A DNA stretch of 64,000 bases, taken from NCBI RefSeq assembly GCF_001442805.1, contig NZ_CP011131.1, positions 5,270,001 to 5,334,000 on the forward strand, read 5' to 3'. The stretch is from Lysobacter gummosus. Its GTDB lineage: Bacteria; Pseudomonadota; Gammaproteobacteria; Xanthomonadales; Xanthomonadaceae. Positions 10,801-18,920 of this stretch are shown here, piece by piece. The position numbers and the translations under genes are program-made. The notes below the pieces were generated by a model. The model had not been told where the DNA came from. It saw only the letters and a program-made list of their open reading frames with translations, and ran no database searches. Numbering within the stretch: the stretch's first letter is position 1; each line of letters starts with the position of its first letter.

Positions 10801-12867
10801 CGCCTCATCGGCATCGGCGACGGATTCGCCGCCGATGGCGATGGCATTGGCGCCCGATGCGAGGGCGCCCAGAGCGGCGTTGCCGCCGATGGCTGTGGAA
10901 CCGATGCCGGTGGCGCGCACCGCCGTTGCTGCGTTGTTGCCGCCCGAGCCGAGCGCTGTCGCGAAGTTGGCCGTCGCGGCCGTCCGGGTGCCGACCGCCA
11001 CCGCGTCTACGCCGGCTGCCCGGCTCACGACGCCGAGCGCGACCGCGCGATCCTGCGACGCGGTCACGTCCGTGCCGATGGCGACAGCGCCTTCCGCCAG
11101 AGCGCCCGATCCGACCAAGGTGCGCGCGCCCAGATTGATGGAGTTGATCGCCGACGCGATCGACTGGAAGCCGATGGCGATGGAGTTGCGGCCGCCCGCG
11201 TTGGCGCTGCTGCCTTGCGCGATGGCGTCCAGCGCCGAGGCGCTTGCCTGGGTGCCCATGGCGATCGCGTTGCCCACGCTCGCATTCGCGTTCAGGCCGA
11301 TCGACGTCGTCGCGTTGCTCGCCACGCCGATGCCCGCGTTGGTGCCGATGGCGATATTGTCGTTGCCGCTGACCAGGTTGCCGGCCGCCGCGGCCAGATT
11401 GGCGTCGTAGGCGACCGTGCCGTCGCCCGTACCGAAGGCGACGTTGCGCGTTCCGGTGACGCCCGAGCCGGCGCCGCGCATCGCACTCGCGACGCCTCCG
11501 CCCACGGCGCTGTTGCGCGCGCCGCTGACCAGCGTGCCGGCGGCGACGCCCATCGCCGCCGAGCCGGTATTGGCGGTGGTCGAGCCCGCGCCGGCGCCCT
11601 GGCCGACCGCGACGGTGCTGGTCCCGAAAGCGGCCGCTTGCGCTCCGAGCGCCAGCGAACTGTTCCCTTCCGCCCGAGCGGCGTTGCCGAGCGCGGTGGC
11701 GGCGTCGTTGGTCGCCGTTGCCAACCGGCCGCCGGCGAACGTATTGGCACCGCTGGCGCTTGAGCCAGAACCTATCGCAGCTGAGTTCCCGCCACTGGCG
11801 TTGGCGAAGGACCCCACGGCGCTGGCGCCGATTCCGGTGACATTGGCGGACGCGCCGACCGCGGTCGCATTGGTGGCGCTCGCGACAGTGCCGCTTCCCA
11901 GTGCGCTGGCGTTGATTCCGCTGGCCGCGGCGGTATTGCCGACGGCCGCGGCGCCCTGCGCGGTCGCCGCGGAGGTAGTGCCGAGCGCGACGCTAAAACC
12001 GCCGTTGGCACTCGAATTGACGCCAATCGCAATGTCGTTGGGCACAGCCGGAGTGCCATCAACGCCGGCGACCGCGCCCCGGCCGAATGCGATGGATTGG
12101 ATGCCCACTGCCTTGGCTTGAAAGCCGATGGCAACGGTTCTGGTAGAACTGGCCTCCACATCCGTGCCGAGGGCGATGGCGCTGTCGGCCAGCGCACCCG
12201 ACCCCGCGGAGGTGCGAGCGCCCAGGTAAATGGAGTTGACCGCGGTGGCGCGGGCTCCGGCGCCAACGGATACCGCATTGGTCGCCGAACCGGTGGCGCC
12301 GCTGCCCACCGCGACCACACCCGACGCCGCGGCATTGGCTTGCACGCCCACCGCGACGGCGCTATTTCCGATCGATCTGGACTGCACGCCGACAGCGACG
12401 GCTCCGGAGCCGCTGGAGGCGACATCCGTACCGATGGCGATCGACGACTCCCCGGTCGCTCCGGTTCCCCCCGCGCTGCGCGCGCCCAGGTAAAGGGAAT
12501 TGGTCGCCGAGGCAAAGGCTTGATAGCCGACAGCGGTGGCATTCAGCCCCGAACTGATGGCGCTATAACCTACGGCAGTGGCTCCGGCGGCCGTGGCCTG
12601 GGACTGAAAACCCACGCACATCGTGCTGCCGCTGTAGTAGTTGTACGGCGCGGTGGCGCAGTTCACCCCTTGCGCCTGCGCCGATGGCGCCCATCCCGTC
12701 CCGCCCATCGCCAACAGCGCGGTCACGACGCCCGCGCTCAAGCTCGCGGCCGTGCGCGGACCCTTGCGACGGTCGCGCGAGGCCTTGCCGCCACCGCCGG
12801 CCAATTCGGAGGTGACCACCAGCTGATTGAGCGAGCGGCTCCAGACAACGCTGTAGATTTTATTCAT
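4825..12867 (-). CDS. Giant YadA-type trimeric autotransporter adhesin, 2680 aa
   Basis: The N-terminus has the extended signal peptide region (MNKIYSVVWSRSLNQLVVTS) used by large autotransporters, then a hydrophobic core and cut near AQAQG. The passenger is built almost entirely of YadA head repeats (14-residue A-x-A-x-G-x-x-A units such as NATAVGASANVTG). Neck/HANS connectors recur (TDAINGSQLYATNQA, GTDAVNVSQL), and a HYYSVND-G--GGNY-NDGA module occurs five times. The last 75 residues are the YadA membrane anchor (FRAGTSSAMAMAGLPQAYLPGKSM ... VGAGIQW), ending in an aromatic residue. It should trimerise, form an outer-membrane beta barrel and bind surfaces or other cells. A 750-base direct repeat sits inside it. 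The huge open frame on the other strand is a codon-bias shadow. Confidence 0.95.
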   Translation of the reverse strand: MNKIYSVVWSRSLNQLVVTSELAGGGGKASRDRRKGPRTAASLSAGVVTALLAMGGTGWAPSAQAQGVNCATAPYNYYSGSTMCVGFQSQATAAGATAVGYSAISSGLNATAVGYQAFASATNSLYLGARSAGGTGATGESSIAIGTDVASSGSGAVAVGVQSRSIGNSAVAVGVQANAAASGVVAVGSGATGSATNAVSVGAGARATAVNSIYLGARTSAGSGALADSAIALGTDVEASSTRTVAIGFQAKAVGIQSIAFGRGAVAGVDGTPAVPNDIAIGVNSSANGGFSVALGTTSAATAQGAAAVGNTAAASGINASALGSGTVASATNATAVGASANVTGIGASAVGSFANASGGNSAAIGSGSSASGANTFAGGRLATATNDAATALGNAARAEGNSSLALGAQAAAFGTSTVAVGQGAGAGSTTANTGSAAMGVAAGTLVSGARNSAVGGGVASAMRGAGSGVTGTRNVAFGTGDGTVAYDANLAAAAGNLVSGNDNIAIGTNAGIGVASNATTSIGLNANASVGNAIAMGTQASASALDAIAQGSSANAGGRNSIAIGFQSIASAINSINLGARTLVGSGALAEGAVAIGTDVTASQDRAVALGVVSRAAGVDAVAVGTRTAATANFATALGSGGNNAATAVRATGIGSTAIGGNAALGALASGANAIAIGGESVADADEAVAIGRGSTATGGRAVAIGAGNFASGDGAVAIGDPNTASGNGAVAQGLDNTASGNGSIGIGNTNMVGGGGQAVGVAGTPAQGAVGIGFQNAVVGQGSVAIGSTSRALAAGAVAFGDTAVANNARDVALGSGSVTAAAVATPSTTIGGTTYNFAGIAPTSTVSIGNAGTERTITNVAAGRIAGDSTDAINGSQLFATNQAIEAIAASTPLHYYSVNDGGTPGANYLNDGATGANSMAAGIAATASGDQAVAQGYQASASGGDAVALGTGTTASAVSSVAIGVDAQATGASGSTAVGAFANASATNSLALGEFASASGEGASAIGPGANAAAARATAIGASTQALAASTVALGDTNTVAAAAGPGSVAIGRNSQVLGGTGAVAIGESQSVNGDGAVAIGDPNTVSGTGAVGVGANNTATGNGAVALGNANIANGLGAVALGNTANATGASALAFGSTAAASADNAIALGANSSAAQAGAVALGSGSVTAAAVATPSTTINDTVYNFAGVAPTSTVSVGTLGNERTITNVAAGRISDASTDAINGSQLYASNQAIEQVAATANAGWNVSAQGANVSNVAPGEAVDLNNTDGNIVVSKTAASDNVSFDLADDITVNSVTAGNTVLNNNGLTITGGPSVTTSGINAGGLVINNVAPGVAGTDAVNVSQLTDATTAVRTHYYSVNDNGVVGGNYNNDGASGVNALAAGVGASATTAGATAVGFGATAATQAGDVALGSGSVTGTVVATTGDTIAGTAYNYAGTAPISTVSVGTAGAERTITNVAAGRVSGGSTDAINGSQLYATNQAIEQVATTANAGWNVSAQGANASNVAPGEAVDLNNTDGNIVVSKTAASDNVSFDLADDITVNSVTAGNTVLNNNGLTITGGPSVTTSGINAGGLVINNVAPGVAGTDAVNVSQLTDATTAVRTHYYSVNDNGVVGGNYNNDGATGVNAIASGVNASATGVASYAAGFGATASQDNGVAIGTNAQAVTGGVVALGINSLSSAQNTIAIGVGATANVRLGIAIGGASLAGGNGAVAIGDASRATDAYAVALGMVSTATASQAVAIGHFADATATSALAAGYDANATGLYSTALGRSSSASAESALAIGNTANASATGAIAVGLNAASSGVNAIAIGADASATGSVAVGAAARAGNGGAAFGDGANATYNGGVIDPALVAGAALGRNAVADVSGATALGTNTSVTAVDGVALGRGSVASTAAGVAGYDPISGLPSTDTSPTWRSTLGAVSVGNGTDTRQITGVAAGAQDTDAVNVAQLTAAARAATTHYYSVNDNGVVGGNYNNDGASGVNALAAGVGASATVAGGTAVGNGAVAGTQAGDVALGSGSVTGTVVATSSDTIDGVAYNYAGIAPTSTVSVGAVGAERTITNVAAGRVSGDSTDAINGSQLFATNQAVGALGVNLDQLGNSTAASLGGTSVYNPTTHTVTAGLAVGGNSYTNVQDALTQVNNNATAGWNIAAGGNSGNIAPNETLTVAAGSNATVAYDDASGTLTVGVVPDPSFNSVVVGNTTITTNGLTIAGGPSITNVGINAGGTTITNVAAGVNGTDAVNLDQLNQAVSSGTAHYYSVNDGGVQGGNYANNGATATGAIASGVNASATAGDAVAIGTGATAGTANSVALGAGSSTAAAVGTASATIAGTTYNFAGAAPVGTVSVGSAGAERTITNVAAGRLSETSTDAVNGSQLHATNQAVNALDGRVTNVEGDLANLSGTVNNFDGRITQVEGNVANLTNTVNTFDGRITSVQNGSDGMFQVSQEGNIAKPQPTGTNSSAGGNGAVASGNNALAVGNQSTASGNASTALGTGATASHANSVALGSGSATTVGAQSGYNAAYVGNSTSTGEVNVGGRTITGVAPGIAGTDAVNVSQLNAGVSSAVDQSKAYTDARFQKFDYDVWNLRKDFRAGTSSAMAMAGLPQAYLPGKSMLAIAAGGYQGEYGMAVGLSGITENGRWVYKAQASGNTARDWGFSVGAGIQW
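7978..8450 (-). repeat. Intragenic direct repeat, copy 1 (offset 750 bp)
   Basis: This stretch and 8728-9200 are nearly identical over about 470 bases and are offset by 750 bases, exactly 250 codons. It encodes a connector with VNSVTAGNTVLNNNGLTITG and the HYYSVNDNGVVGGNY module. The copies differ at scattered third positions. Confidence 0.85.
8728..9200 (-). repeat. Intragenic direct repeat, copy 2 (offset 750 bp)
   Basis: Partner of the repeat at 7978-8450. The in-frame 750-base period means recombination between the copies would add or remove 250 residues without breaking the reading frame. Confidence 0.85.
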
Positions 12868-14045
12868 TGGATGCTTCCCCAGTTACTAGCCGATCCGATG
12901 GGCTGTGGGATTGAGAGCGGCAGGACCTGGCCTGCCGGCTCTTTCGATGAAAGTCGCAGCGGCCGCGCGTTCCGGCGCGGCGCCGCGCGCGCGATGGCCC
13001 GGCTCGTCGCCGCCGATGCGCCGGCCGGACTCACGCGGACGGCCTGGACGATTGCACTGCGCGAGTGCGGACGATTCCGATGGGGCGCGGTGCCGGCGCA
13101 GGCCGGAGGCTCGCTTCGCGCTGAGGCACCGCCGTCACGCACGTCGAATTTCCGCTCCATGCGCCGCCCATCGTGAGGATTGTTCGAAGCGCGCAATCGT
13201 CGTGATTTACCGATCGCGCACCGCTCATGCGCGTCGAACACTAGCGATCGATTTTCGCCATTACACGCACAGGCCCTCACGAATAATTTCCGCGATCCGC
13301 ATCGCACGGACGGCTTTATCGAGACATCGGCCCGATTGGTTTTGAGCAATGACGATGAATATTTTTCGTCCGCGGAAATCTCGACGCGGGCGGCAGCGCG
13401 ATCGCGCAACCGCGAACGCGCCGTTGGCTCGGCGACACATCAAACTCGCGCATAACCGGTTGCATCGACAGGCACGCTCGCATTGCGAGCCCTCGTCCAA
13501 GGGTTGCCGTGTGGACCGCAGGCGCGATGCTTGTCGAACGCGCCGCTCGCGAACGCGGCGGCCAGCCCGCATGCGGAGATCCTCACCAACCCGGCGGACG
13601 GACTGCGCCCACGCCGCCGTCGACGTCGTCGGTCGGTCCGCGCCATGGCCGCCCGCGGACAAGCGGCTTCCCGTCGCCCGGGCCGTCTCGAAGCGGGTCG
13701 GCGCAGCGCGCCCCGGGGCGCCACCACCGACGAAATTTCTCTTTCCTCACCGTTGGTGAGAAATGCAAACTAACCCGCACCGCCGATTCGCCGAATCGCA
13801 CCCAATAAAAGGTGACGCATATCGCGATTCCTTGTCGGCACACCTAATACACCGTTACCGTGCCGAAACGTGGTGCTAGTCTGACCACCGATGTCATTCA
13901 AGGCAGATCGCGTTCTGCCACGGCGAGTCCGTCGATCGCGCGAGCGTCGCAGCGGGAAGGGGCCGAGCGCTCCTCGACCGCTCGCCGTCCCGCGGTGCGG
14001 GCCGGCCTCTTGGCCATCACCCCCTTGCTCGCATCGACCGCACCG
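12868..14045. other. Gene-poor divergent region, no supported gene
   Basis: Between the adhesin start and the histidine kinase there is about 1.2 kb with only short overlapping frames rich in Arg and Pro, which look like GC-rich shadows. It should hold the promoters of both divergent genes. The more AT-rich part around 13160-13390 is a reasonable place for the adhesin's control region. I see no convincing operator or RNA. Confidence 0.5.
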
Positions 14046-15521
14046 ATGACCGCCCGCGTACCGCTCCTGTCCCTGTGGCACGGCTTCATCGGCTGGATGA
14101 ACCGCGTACCCATCCACTCCAGGCGCGACCGGCGCAACGCGCTGACCTTGCAGGCGATCCTCGCCGTCACCACGACCGCGACTCTGTTCACGGCGATCGC
14201 GTCGTGCGCGGCCGGCGCGGACAGGGGCAGCGGTGGCGAGAGCGGCCTGATCCTGATGATCAGCGTCTACACCTGCCTGTGCTTCTGCCTGCTGCGCCAC
14301 GGCTTGTTCCGGCTGGCGACCAGCCTGACCGTCGTCGGCGGCCTGCTGCTGATCGGCATGAGCTATCAGGCCTACGGATTGCAGGCGCAATCCGGACTGC
14401 AGATCACCCTGCTGCTGCCGCTGCTGTTTTCCGGATTGTTCCTGGGCCGCGGCGCGGTGTGGTGGACGGCGCTGGCCAACGCGGTGGTGCTGGGGATCGG
14501 TGCGCATACCGATCTGCGGCTGGCGACCGACTCCATGCAGGCCTCGCAGGTGCTGTCCAACCTGCTTCTGGCCGGGATGAATTTTCTCGTGCTGGTGATG
14601 ATCCTCGACCGGCTGATCCTGTCGTCGCAGCGGGCGATCAATCGCAGCGAAGAACTCAACGCGCTCTGCCTGGAACTCACCCGCCAGGTGGAAGAAAAGG
14701 AGCGTGCCTACGAGCGCCTGCTGCAGACGCAGAAGATGGAAACCGTGGGCCGGCTGTCCACCGGCATCGCCCACGACTTCAACGCCATCCTCAGCGTGAT
14801 CCTGGGGCACGCGACCTCGGTGGATAAGCGCGGCGGCTCCATCGACGCCGTGCTTCCGGGCATTCGCCAGGCCGCGCGCAGCGGCGCCACGCTGACCCGG
14901 CGCCTGCTCAGCTTCAGCCGCACGCATGTGCGCCAGGTGTCCACGTTCGATCTGGCCGAAGCCATCGACGAAGTGCGGCCTTTGATCCTGCCGATGTTCC
15001 CGCGCGGCATCGTGGCCTCGCTCGACACTTCCACGTCGGGCCTGCTGGTCAGGGCCGATCGCGACGAGCTGGTGCTGGCCTTGCTCAACATCGTCAGCAA
15101 CGCCTGCGACGCCATGCCGCAAGGCGGCCGGTTTTTCTTATCCGTCGAAGCCGACGGAGCGCATGCCGCGCTCAAGCTGGAAGACACCGGCATCGGCATG
15201 ACGCCGGAAGTGCTGGCGCGCATGTTCGAGCCGTTCTTCACGACCAAGCCCAAGGACAAGGGCACCGGCATCGGCATGACGACCGTGCAGCGCTTCGTGG
15301 CCGAACACGGAGGCCAGATCGATGTCGATAGCGCCCCGGGCCAGGGCACGCGCATGCGCATCCGCTTGCCGCTGGCCCAGGCCGGGAGCGAGATCGAGGA
15401 CGGCGCCGACCTGGACATTTCTCCGGCGCCGGTGGCGGCCGGCGATTACCGCGGCGCCGCCCCGGCGACCGAACACAAAACCGCCGGCGGCTATCGCGAC
15501 GCCGGCTCCGGGACGCGTTGA
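14046..15521 (+). CDS. Membrane sensor histidine kinase, 491 aa
   Basis: I start it at ATG 14046; an alternative GTG at 13860 would add 62 residues of Arg/Ser-rich sequence. Residues about 30-185 carry roughly five or six membrane segments (LQAILAVTTTATLFTAIA, LMISVYTCLCFCLL, LQITLLLPLLFSGLFLG, VLSNLLLAGMNFLVLVMIL). A short coiled coil leads to the H-box GRLSTGIAHDFNAILSVI, with phosphorylated His243. The ATPase domain has NIVSNACDAMPQGG, LEDTGIGM and FEPFFTTKPKDKGTGIGM. The last is GIGM where most of these NtrB-like kinases have GLGL. There is no receiver domain. Its last 31 bases overlap the end of the convergent sensor gene. Confidence 0.88.
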   Translation: MTARVPLLSLWHGFIGWMNRVPIHSRRDRRNALTLQAILAVTTTATLFTAIASCAAGADRGSGGESGLILMISVYTCLCFCLLRHGLFRLATSLTVVGGLLLIGMSYQAYGLQAQSGLQITLLLPLLFSGLFLGRGAVWWTALANAVVLGIGAHTDLRLATDSMQASQVLSNLLLAGMNFLVLVMILDRLILSSQRAINRSEELNALCLELTRQVEEKERAYERLLQTQKMETVGRLSTGIAHDFNAILSVILGHATSVDKRGGSIDAVLPGIRQAARSGATLTRRLLSFSRTHVRQVSTFDLAEAIDEVRPLILPMFPRGIVASLDTSTSGLLVRADRDELVLALLNIVSNACDAMPQGGRFFLSVEADGAHAALKLEDTGIGMTPEVLARMFEPFFTTKPKDKGTGIGMTTVQRFVAEHGGQIDVDSAPGQGTRMRIRLPLAQAGSEIEDGADLDISPAPVAAGDYRGAAPATEHKTAGGYRDAGSGTR

Positions 15522-17890
15522 CGCCGGCGATCGTTCGCCTGCGGCATTTCTCCGTCGCCGCTTCGCTCCTGGCCGGCGCCGAGCTGGGTGCCGATCACCA
15601 GGACCAGCAACCCTAACGACGTCGCCAGGATCAAGATCCATGGCCGCAGATACCAAGGCTGAGGATTGAGAATCTTCAATCGCGCCGGCACCGTCGACCA
15701 TCGCCCGCCCTGGGTGCGCGCCTGGACTTCGAACACATGCTCTCCCCACGGAATCAGGGGATACAGAATGCTGCGGTTCTTCCCCGCCTCCACCCAGTCC
15801 GGATCGAAACCCCGCAGGCGAAAGCGGAAGTAGGTGTCGCGCGGCCGGCTCAGGTTGATGGCGGTGTAATGAATCTCCAGGCTGCGCGCATTGGGCTCCA
15901 GGGCCAGCGACGATCCGACGATCTTCTGCATGCGCCCGGCGATCGCCACTTCTTCGATGCGCGGCCGCAGCGGCACCGAGGCTGCCTGCGGAACATCGGC
16001 AGGATCGATCACGGCGAATCCTTCCACCAGCGAAAACCACAGCCGCCCCTGCCCATCGCGATGGCAGGCGGTGGAATGCCCGCCGTTGATTTCCGACGGG
16101 ATCAAGCCATCGTCCACGGCGTAGCCGAGGGATTCGGTGTCGGCCGCGGCCTGCCGCGGCTTCGGCAACAAGGTGACGCCGCGATTGCCGCCCAACCACA
16201 ATCGTCCGTGGCCATCGGCCAGGATGCATGAAACCGTATCGTCGAACAGGCCGTTGCGGGTGTCGTAATGATGCACCTGGCCGCCGCGTATCCGATTCAA
16301 GCCGCCGCCGTAGGTTCCCACCCACAGCGTGGCGGTCTGCCTGTCTTCGTACAAGGCGCGGGCGAAGCGCGACGACAGGCCCTCTTGCGGCGTCCATCGC
16401 TCGACGATGCGGTTATCGAGCAAGCGCCACACGCCACGGTCGCCGACGAACCATTCGCCGCCGTTCGCGGCGGGAACGACGTTGTTCACGCTCATGTCGC
16501 GCAGGGCGTCGATGCGGCGCTGTCCGTTGATGCGTCCTTCGCCGTCGATCCAGACCTCGAACGTCGCGCGTCCGGCGCTGACCAGGAAACGCCCCTCGCC
16601 CCGCCGCCAGACGTTGATCGCTCCCACGCCCGGCCAGACGCCGACGGGTGTGGGCTTGCCATTGGCGATGCGCACCAGGCGCCCTTCCGCGGTTCCTGCC
16701 AGCAACGCCGCGTCGCGATCCAGCGCCAGGCTGGTGACGCAATCGACGTGCGGCCACATCTGCAGCGGCTGCCGCGTCATCGCGCCGTCGGCCCGCCAAT
16801 GGTTCAACCCGCCGCAAGCCGATCCGAACCACAAGCCGCCCTGCCCGTCCGCGACCACCGCGCGGCCGGCCATGACCACCCCGTCCCTGAACACCGGGAT
16901 CTGGCCGAATACAGGTATGCGCACGCGCAACAAGCCCTTGCTGCCGCTGCCCAGCCACAGATTGCCTTCGTCGTCCTTGGCCAGGCTGGTAACGCCCATG
17001 CCGAACAATTCCGGGACGTCGAGCCATTCTCCGGCGCCGTTCTCGCGGACCAATCGTCCGGAAGCCGTGGCCACCCACCAGCGGCCGACCGCGTCCTTGA
17101 CCGCGATGGTGGGGCCGGCGACGCCGAGCGGGCGCCATCGCCCTTGCCCGGGCTCATAGCGATAAAGCGCGCGATCGGTGCCGACGAGCAAGTCGCTGCC
17201 GTCGGCTTGCAACATCTGCACCCATTGGTCGCCGTCGGGCAGTGCGATGCGGCGAAGCCTTCGATCGGCGAGAACGAAAAAACCTTCGCCGCCGCCCACG
17301 TAAAGACGGCCGGTGGGATCGAACGCCATGGCCGCATGGCCGGTCCTCACCGGATCGACCCAGCTCACTCGCTTGTGCGCGGGATCCAGATTGAACAAGC
17401 CGACGTTGCTTGCCACCCACAGCCTGCCGTCGGGCGCTTGCGTGATGGCGTTGACCTGGCAGGTGCCGCCGCAAATCGACAAGTGCTGAAACGTTCCCTG
17501 GCTGTAGATGCTCAGCCCGGCGTCCTGCGTGCCGATCCACAGCTGTTTGCGGTCGTCCTCATGCAGCGCCAGCACGCGATCGCTGGGCGGCCCGCCTTGC
17601 GCGCCGTCCTTGGGCCCCGGCGTATCGAGCGAAGGTTTGCCGCGGAACACCGTGAAGGCCAGGCCATCGAAACGCGCCAGGCCGCCGAAGCTGCCGATCC
17701 ACAGATAACCGTCGTGCGTCTGCACCACGGAGTTCACGCCCGCTTGCGGAAGCCCGTCGTCCCCGGTGAAAACGTGCAGGCCGGCGCGGTAGCGGGGCTG
17801 CAGCTTGGACGATGCCGAAGCGCTCGCGCCCATGACGAACAGACCGATCACCAACGCCATCGACCGCAGCCAGACTTCTATGGCTCTCAC
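15491..17890 (-). CDS. Seven-bladed propeller + Y_Y_Y sensor without a kinase, 799 aa
   Basis: The GTG start gives a signal peptide ending near ASASS. Residues about 40-640 are repeated two-component propeller units, with W(I/V)G(S/T)-(F/Q)GGL-RF motifs such as DGYLWIGSFGGLARFDG, RLWVASNVGLFNLD and LWLGGNRGVTLL. Residues about 660-740 form the Y_Y_Y domain (FRFRLRGFDPDWVEAGKNRSI, EHVFEVQART). One membrane helix (PWILILATSLGLLVLVIG) follows. In the normal hybrid-sensor family this helix leads into a histidine kinase; here only about 33 polar residues remain (GAGQERSGDGEMPQAND) before the stop. It is therefore a ligand-sensing, membrane-anchored half with no output domain. It lies 42 bases after the response regulator on the same strand. 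Confidence 0.85.
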   Translation of the reverse strand: MRAIEVWLRSMALVIGLFVMGASASASSKLQPRYRAGLHVFTGDDGLPQAGVNSVVQTHDGYLWIGSFGGLARFDGLAFTVFRGKPSLDTPGPKDGAQGGPPSDRVLALHEDDRKQLWIGTQDAGLSIYSQGTFQHLSICGGTCQVNAITQAPDGRLWVASNVGLFNLDPAHKRVSWVDPVRTGHAAMAFDPTGRLYVGGGEGFFVLADRRLRRIALPDGDQWVQMLQADGSDLLVGTDRALYRYEPGQGRWRPLGVAGPTIAVKDAVGRWWVATASGRLVRENGAGEWLDVPELFGMGVTSLAKDDEGNLWLGSGSKGLLRVRIPVFGQIPVFRDGVVMAGRAVVADGQGGLWFGSACGGLNHWRADGAMTRQPLQMWPHVDCVTSLALDRDAALLAGTAEGRLVRIANGKPTPVGVWPGVGAINVWRRGEGRFLVSAGRATFEVWIDGEGRINGQRRIDALRDMSVNNVVPAANGGEWFVGDRGVWRLLDNRIVERWTPQEGLSSRFARALYEDRQTATLWVGTYGGGLNRIRGGQVHHYDTRNGLFDDTVSCILADGHGRLWLGGNRGVTLLPKPRQAAADTESLGYAVDDGLIPSEINGGHSTACHRDGQGRLWFSLVEGFAVIDPADVPQAASVPLRPRIEEVAIAGRMQKIVGSSLALEPNARSLEIHYTAINLSRPRDTYFRFRLRGFDPDWVEAGKNRSILYPLIPWGEHVFEVQARTQGGRWSTVPARLKILNPQPWYLRPWILILATSLGLLVLVIGTQLGAGQERSGDGEMPQANDRRRQRVPEPASR

Positions 17891-17932
17891 CTTACGCCTT
17901 CCCCGCCACCGGCATGACGCCGGCCTGATCGA

Positions 17933-18646
17933 TTACCAGTTGAGCACGTACCCGATGCCGCGCACCGCGCGCAGAGGAAGCTCCTCTTCCGCCGCCTGCT
18001 GGCATTTCTTGCGCAGGCGGTGAACCAGCATTTCCAATCGGTGCGGATCGAAGTCGTACGCGTTCTTCACCAGGCTCGCGATCAAGGTCTCGCGTTGCAC
18101 CGGAATGCCGGCGGCCGCGGCCAGCATCGCCATCACTTGCCGCTCGGCCAGGTTCAATTCGATCTCGACGCCGCCGGGGGTCAATATGCACCAGCCGCGT
18201 TCGTCCAATCGCCAATGAGTGGACGTCGGCGCGGCGGCGGCGTCCGGAATCACCCATCGCGCCAGATTGTGCAAGGTGGTCACGACCTCATCCATATCGA
18301 CCGGCTTGGGCAGATAGGCATCCGCGCCCGCGCGCAGGCCGCGCATCCGATCCTGCGCGGAGTCGTATCCGGTCAGCATGACGATCCCGACCCGCGGAGA
18401 CAGCCTGCGCAAATGCGCTGCGATGCTGAAGCCGTCTTCGTCGGGCAGACCGACGTCCAGCAGGACCAGATCAAAGGAGCGAAGCGTCATCGACCGGTAC
18501 AGATCCAGCGCCCTGTCCATGCCGACGACCGAGAACCCGGAGTGGGACAACACCGGCAACAGCACGTCTTCGCGGAACGTACGATCGTCTTCCACTACCG
18601 CAAGCACAGGCAGCCGCCGCGCGGCCTCTCGCAAGCGAGCGCTCAT
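17933..18646 (-). CDS. OmpR/PhoB-family response regulator, 237 aa
   Basis: I choose the ATG at 18646 (MSARLREAARRLPVLAVVEDD) over the longer frame at 18706. The receiver domain (residues about 12-125) has the acidic pair VVEDD, the phosphorylation Asp in LVLLDVGLPDEDG, Thr in IVMLTGYDS and Lys in YLPKPVD. Residues about 140-237 are a winged-helix DNA-binding domain (LNLAERQVMAMLAAAAGIPV, FDPHRLEMLVHRLRKKC, LRAVRGIGYVLNW). It is the first gene of a pair with the kinase-less propeller sensor. Its kinase is probably the convergent histidine kinase or one elsewhere. A perfect palindrome lies 122 bases upstream. Confidence 0.9.
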   Translation of the reverse strand: MSARLREAARRLPVLAVVEDDRTFREDVLLPVLSHSGFSVVGMDRALDLYRSMTLRSFDLVLLDVGLPDEDGFSIAAHLRRLSPRVGIVMLTGYDSAQDRMRGLRAGADAYLPKPVDMDEVVTTLHNLARWVIPDAAAAPTSTHWRLDERGWCILTPGGVEIELNLAERQVMAMLAAAAGIPVQRETLIASLVKNAYDFDPHRLEMLVHRLRKKCQQAAEEELPLRAVRGIGYVLNW

Positions 18647-18767
18647 CACCAATCCCCCAAGGAAAGCCGTGTCGGCTTCCCGATACGCGCGGACACCCCA
18701 TTGCAATCCCGCGTCCGAGCCAGCCTAGCATCGCGCTTTGTGGCCAATCGTTACGGAACTTGCTTTC

Positions 18768-18781
18768 GTGATAATTATCAC
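18768..18781. promoter_or_regulatory. Perfect AT-rich palindrome upstream of the response regulator
   Basis: GTGATAATTATCAC reads the same on both strands and stands out in this GC-rich sequence. It lies 122 bases before the response regulator start and 139 bases past the end of the DUF5076 gene. It resembles half of a Fur/Zur-like site but is shorter than a full one. It could equally be the regulator's own site. Confidence 0.45.
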
Positions 18782-18920
18782 ACCGCCCGGGCGGCTGGAT
18801 GTTGTCCGAATGCAGGGACATTCGACCAATGGATTAGTCGTCGGCAGTGATGATGCCTCTTCGAACAAACGCGGCCGCCGAGTCGCGAAACGGTTTCGGC
18901 CACAGCGATCGCCGGACCCG

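Noticed and set aside
4789..11763. 2324-codon open frame on the strand opposite the adhesin
   Set aside because: The adhesin's biased, repetitive GC-rich codons leave the opposite strand free of stops. The translated frame is a low-complexity Gly/Ala/Arg/His string with no domain or signal, while the minus strand has a full YadA-type architecture.
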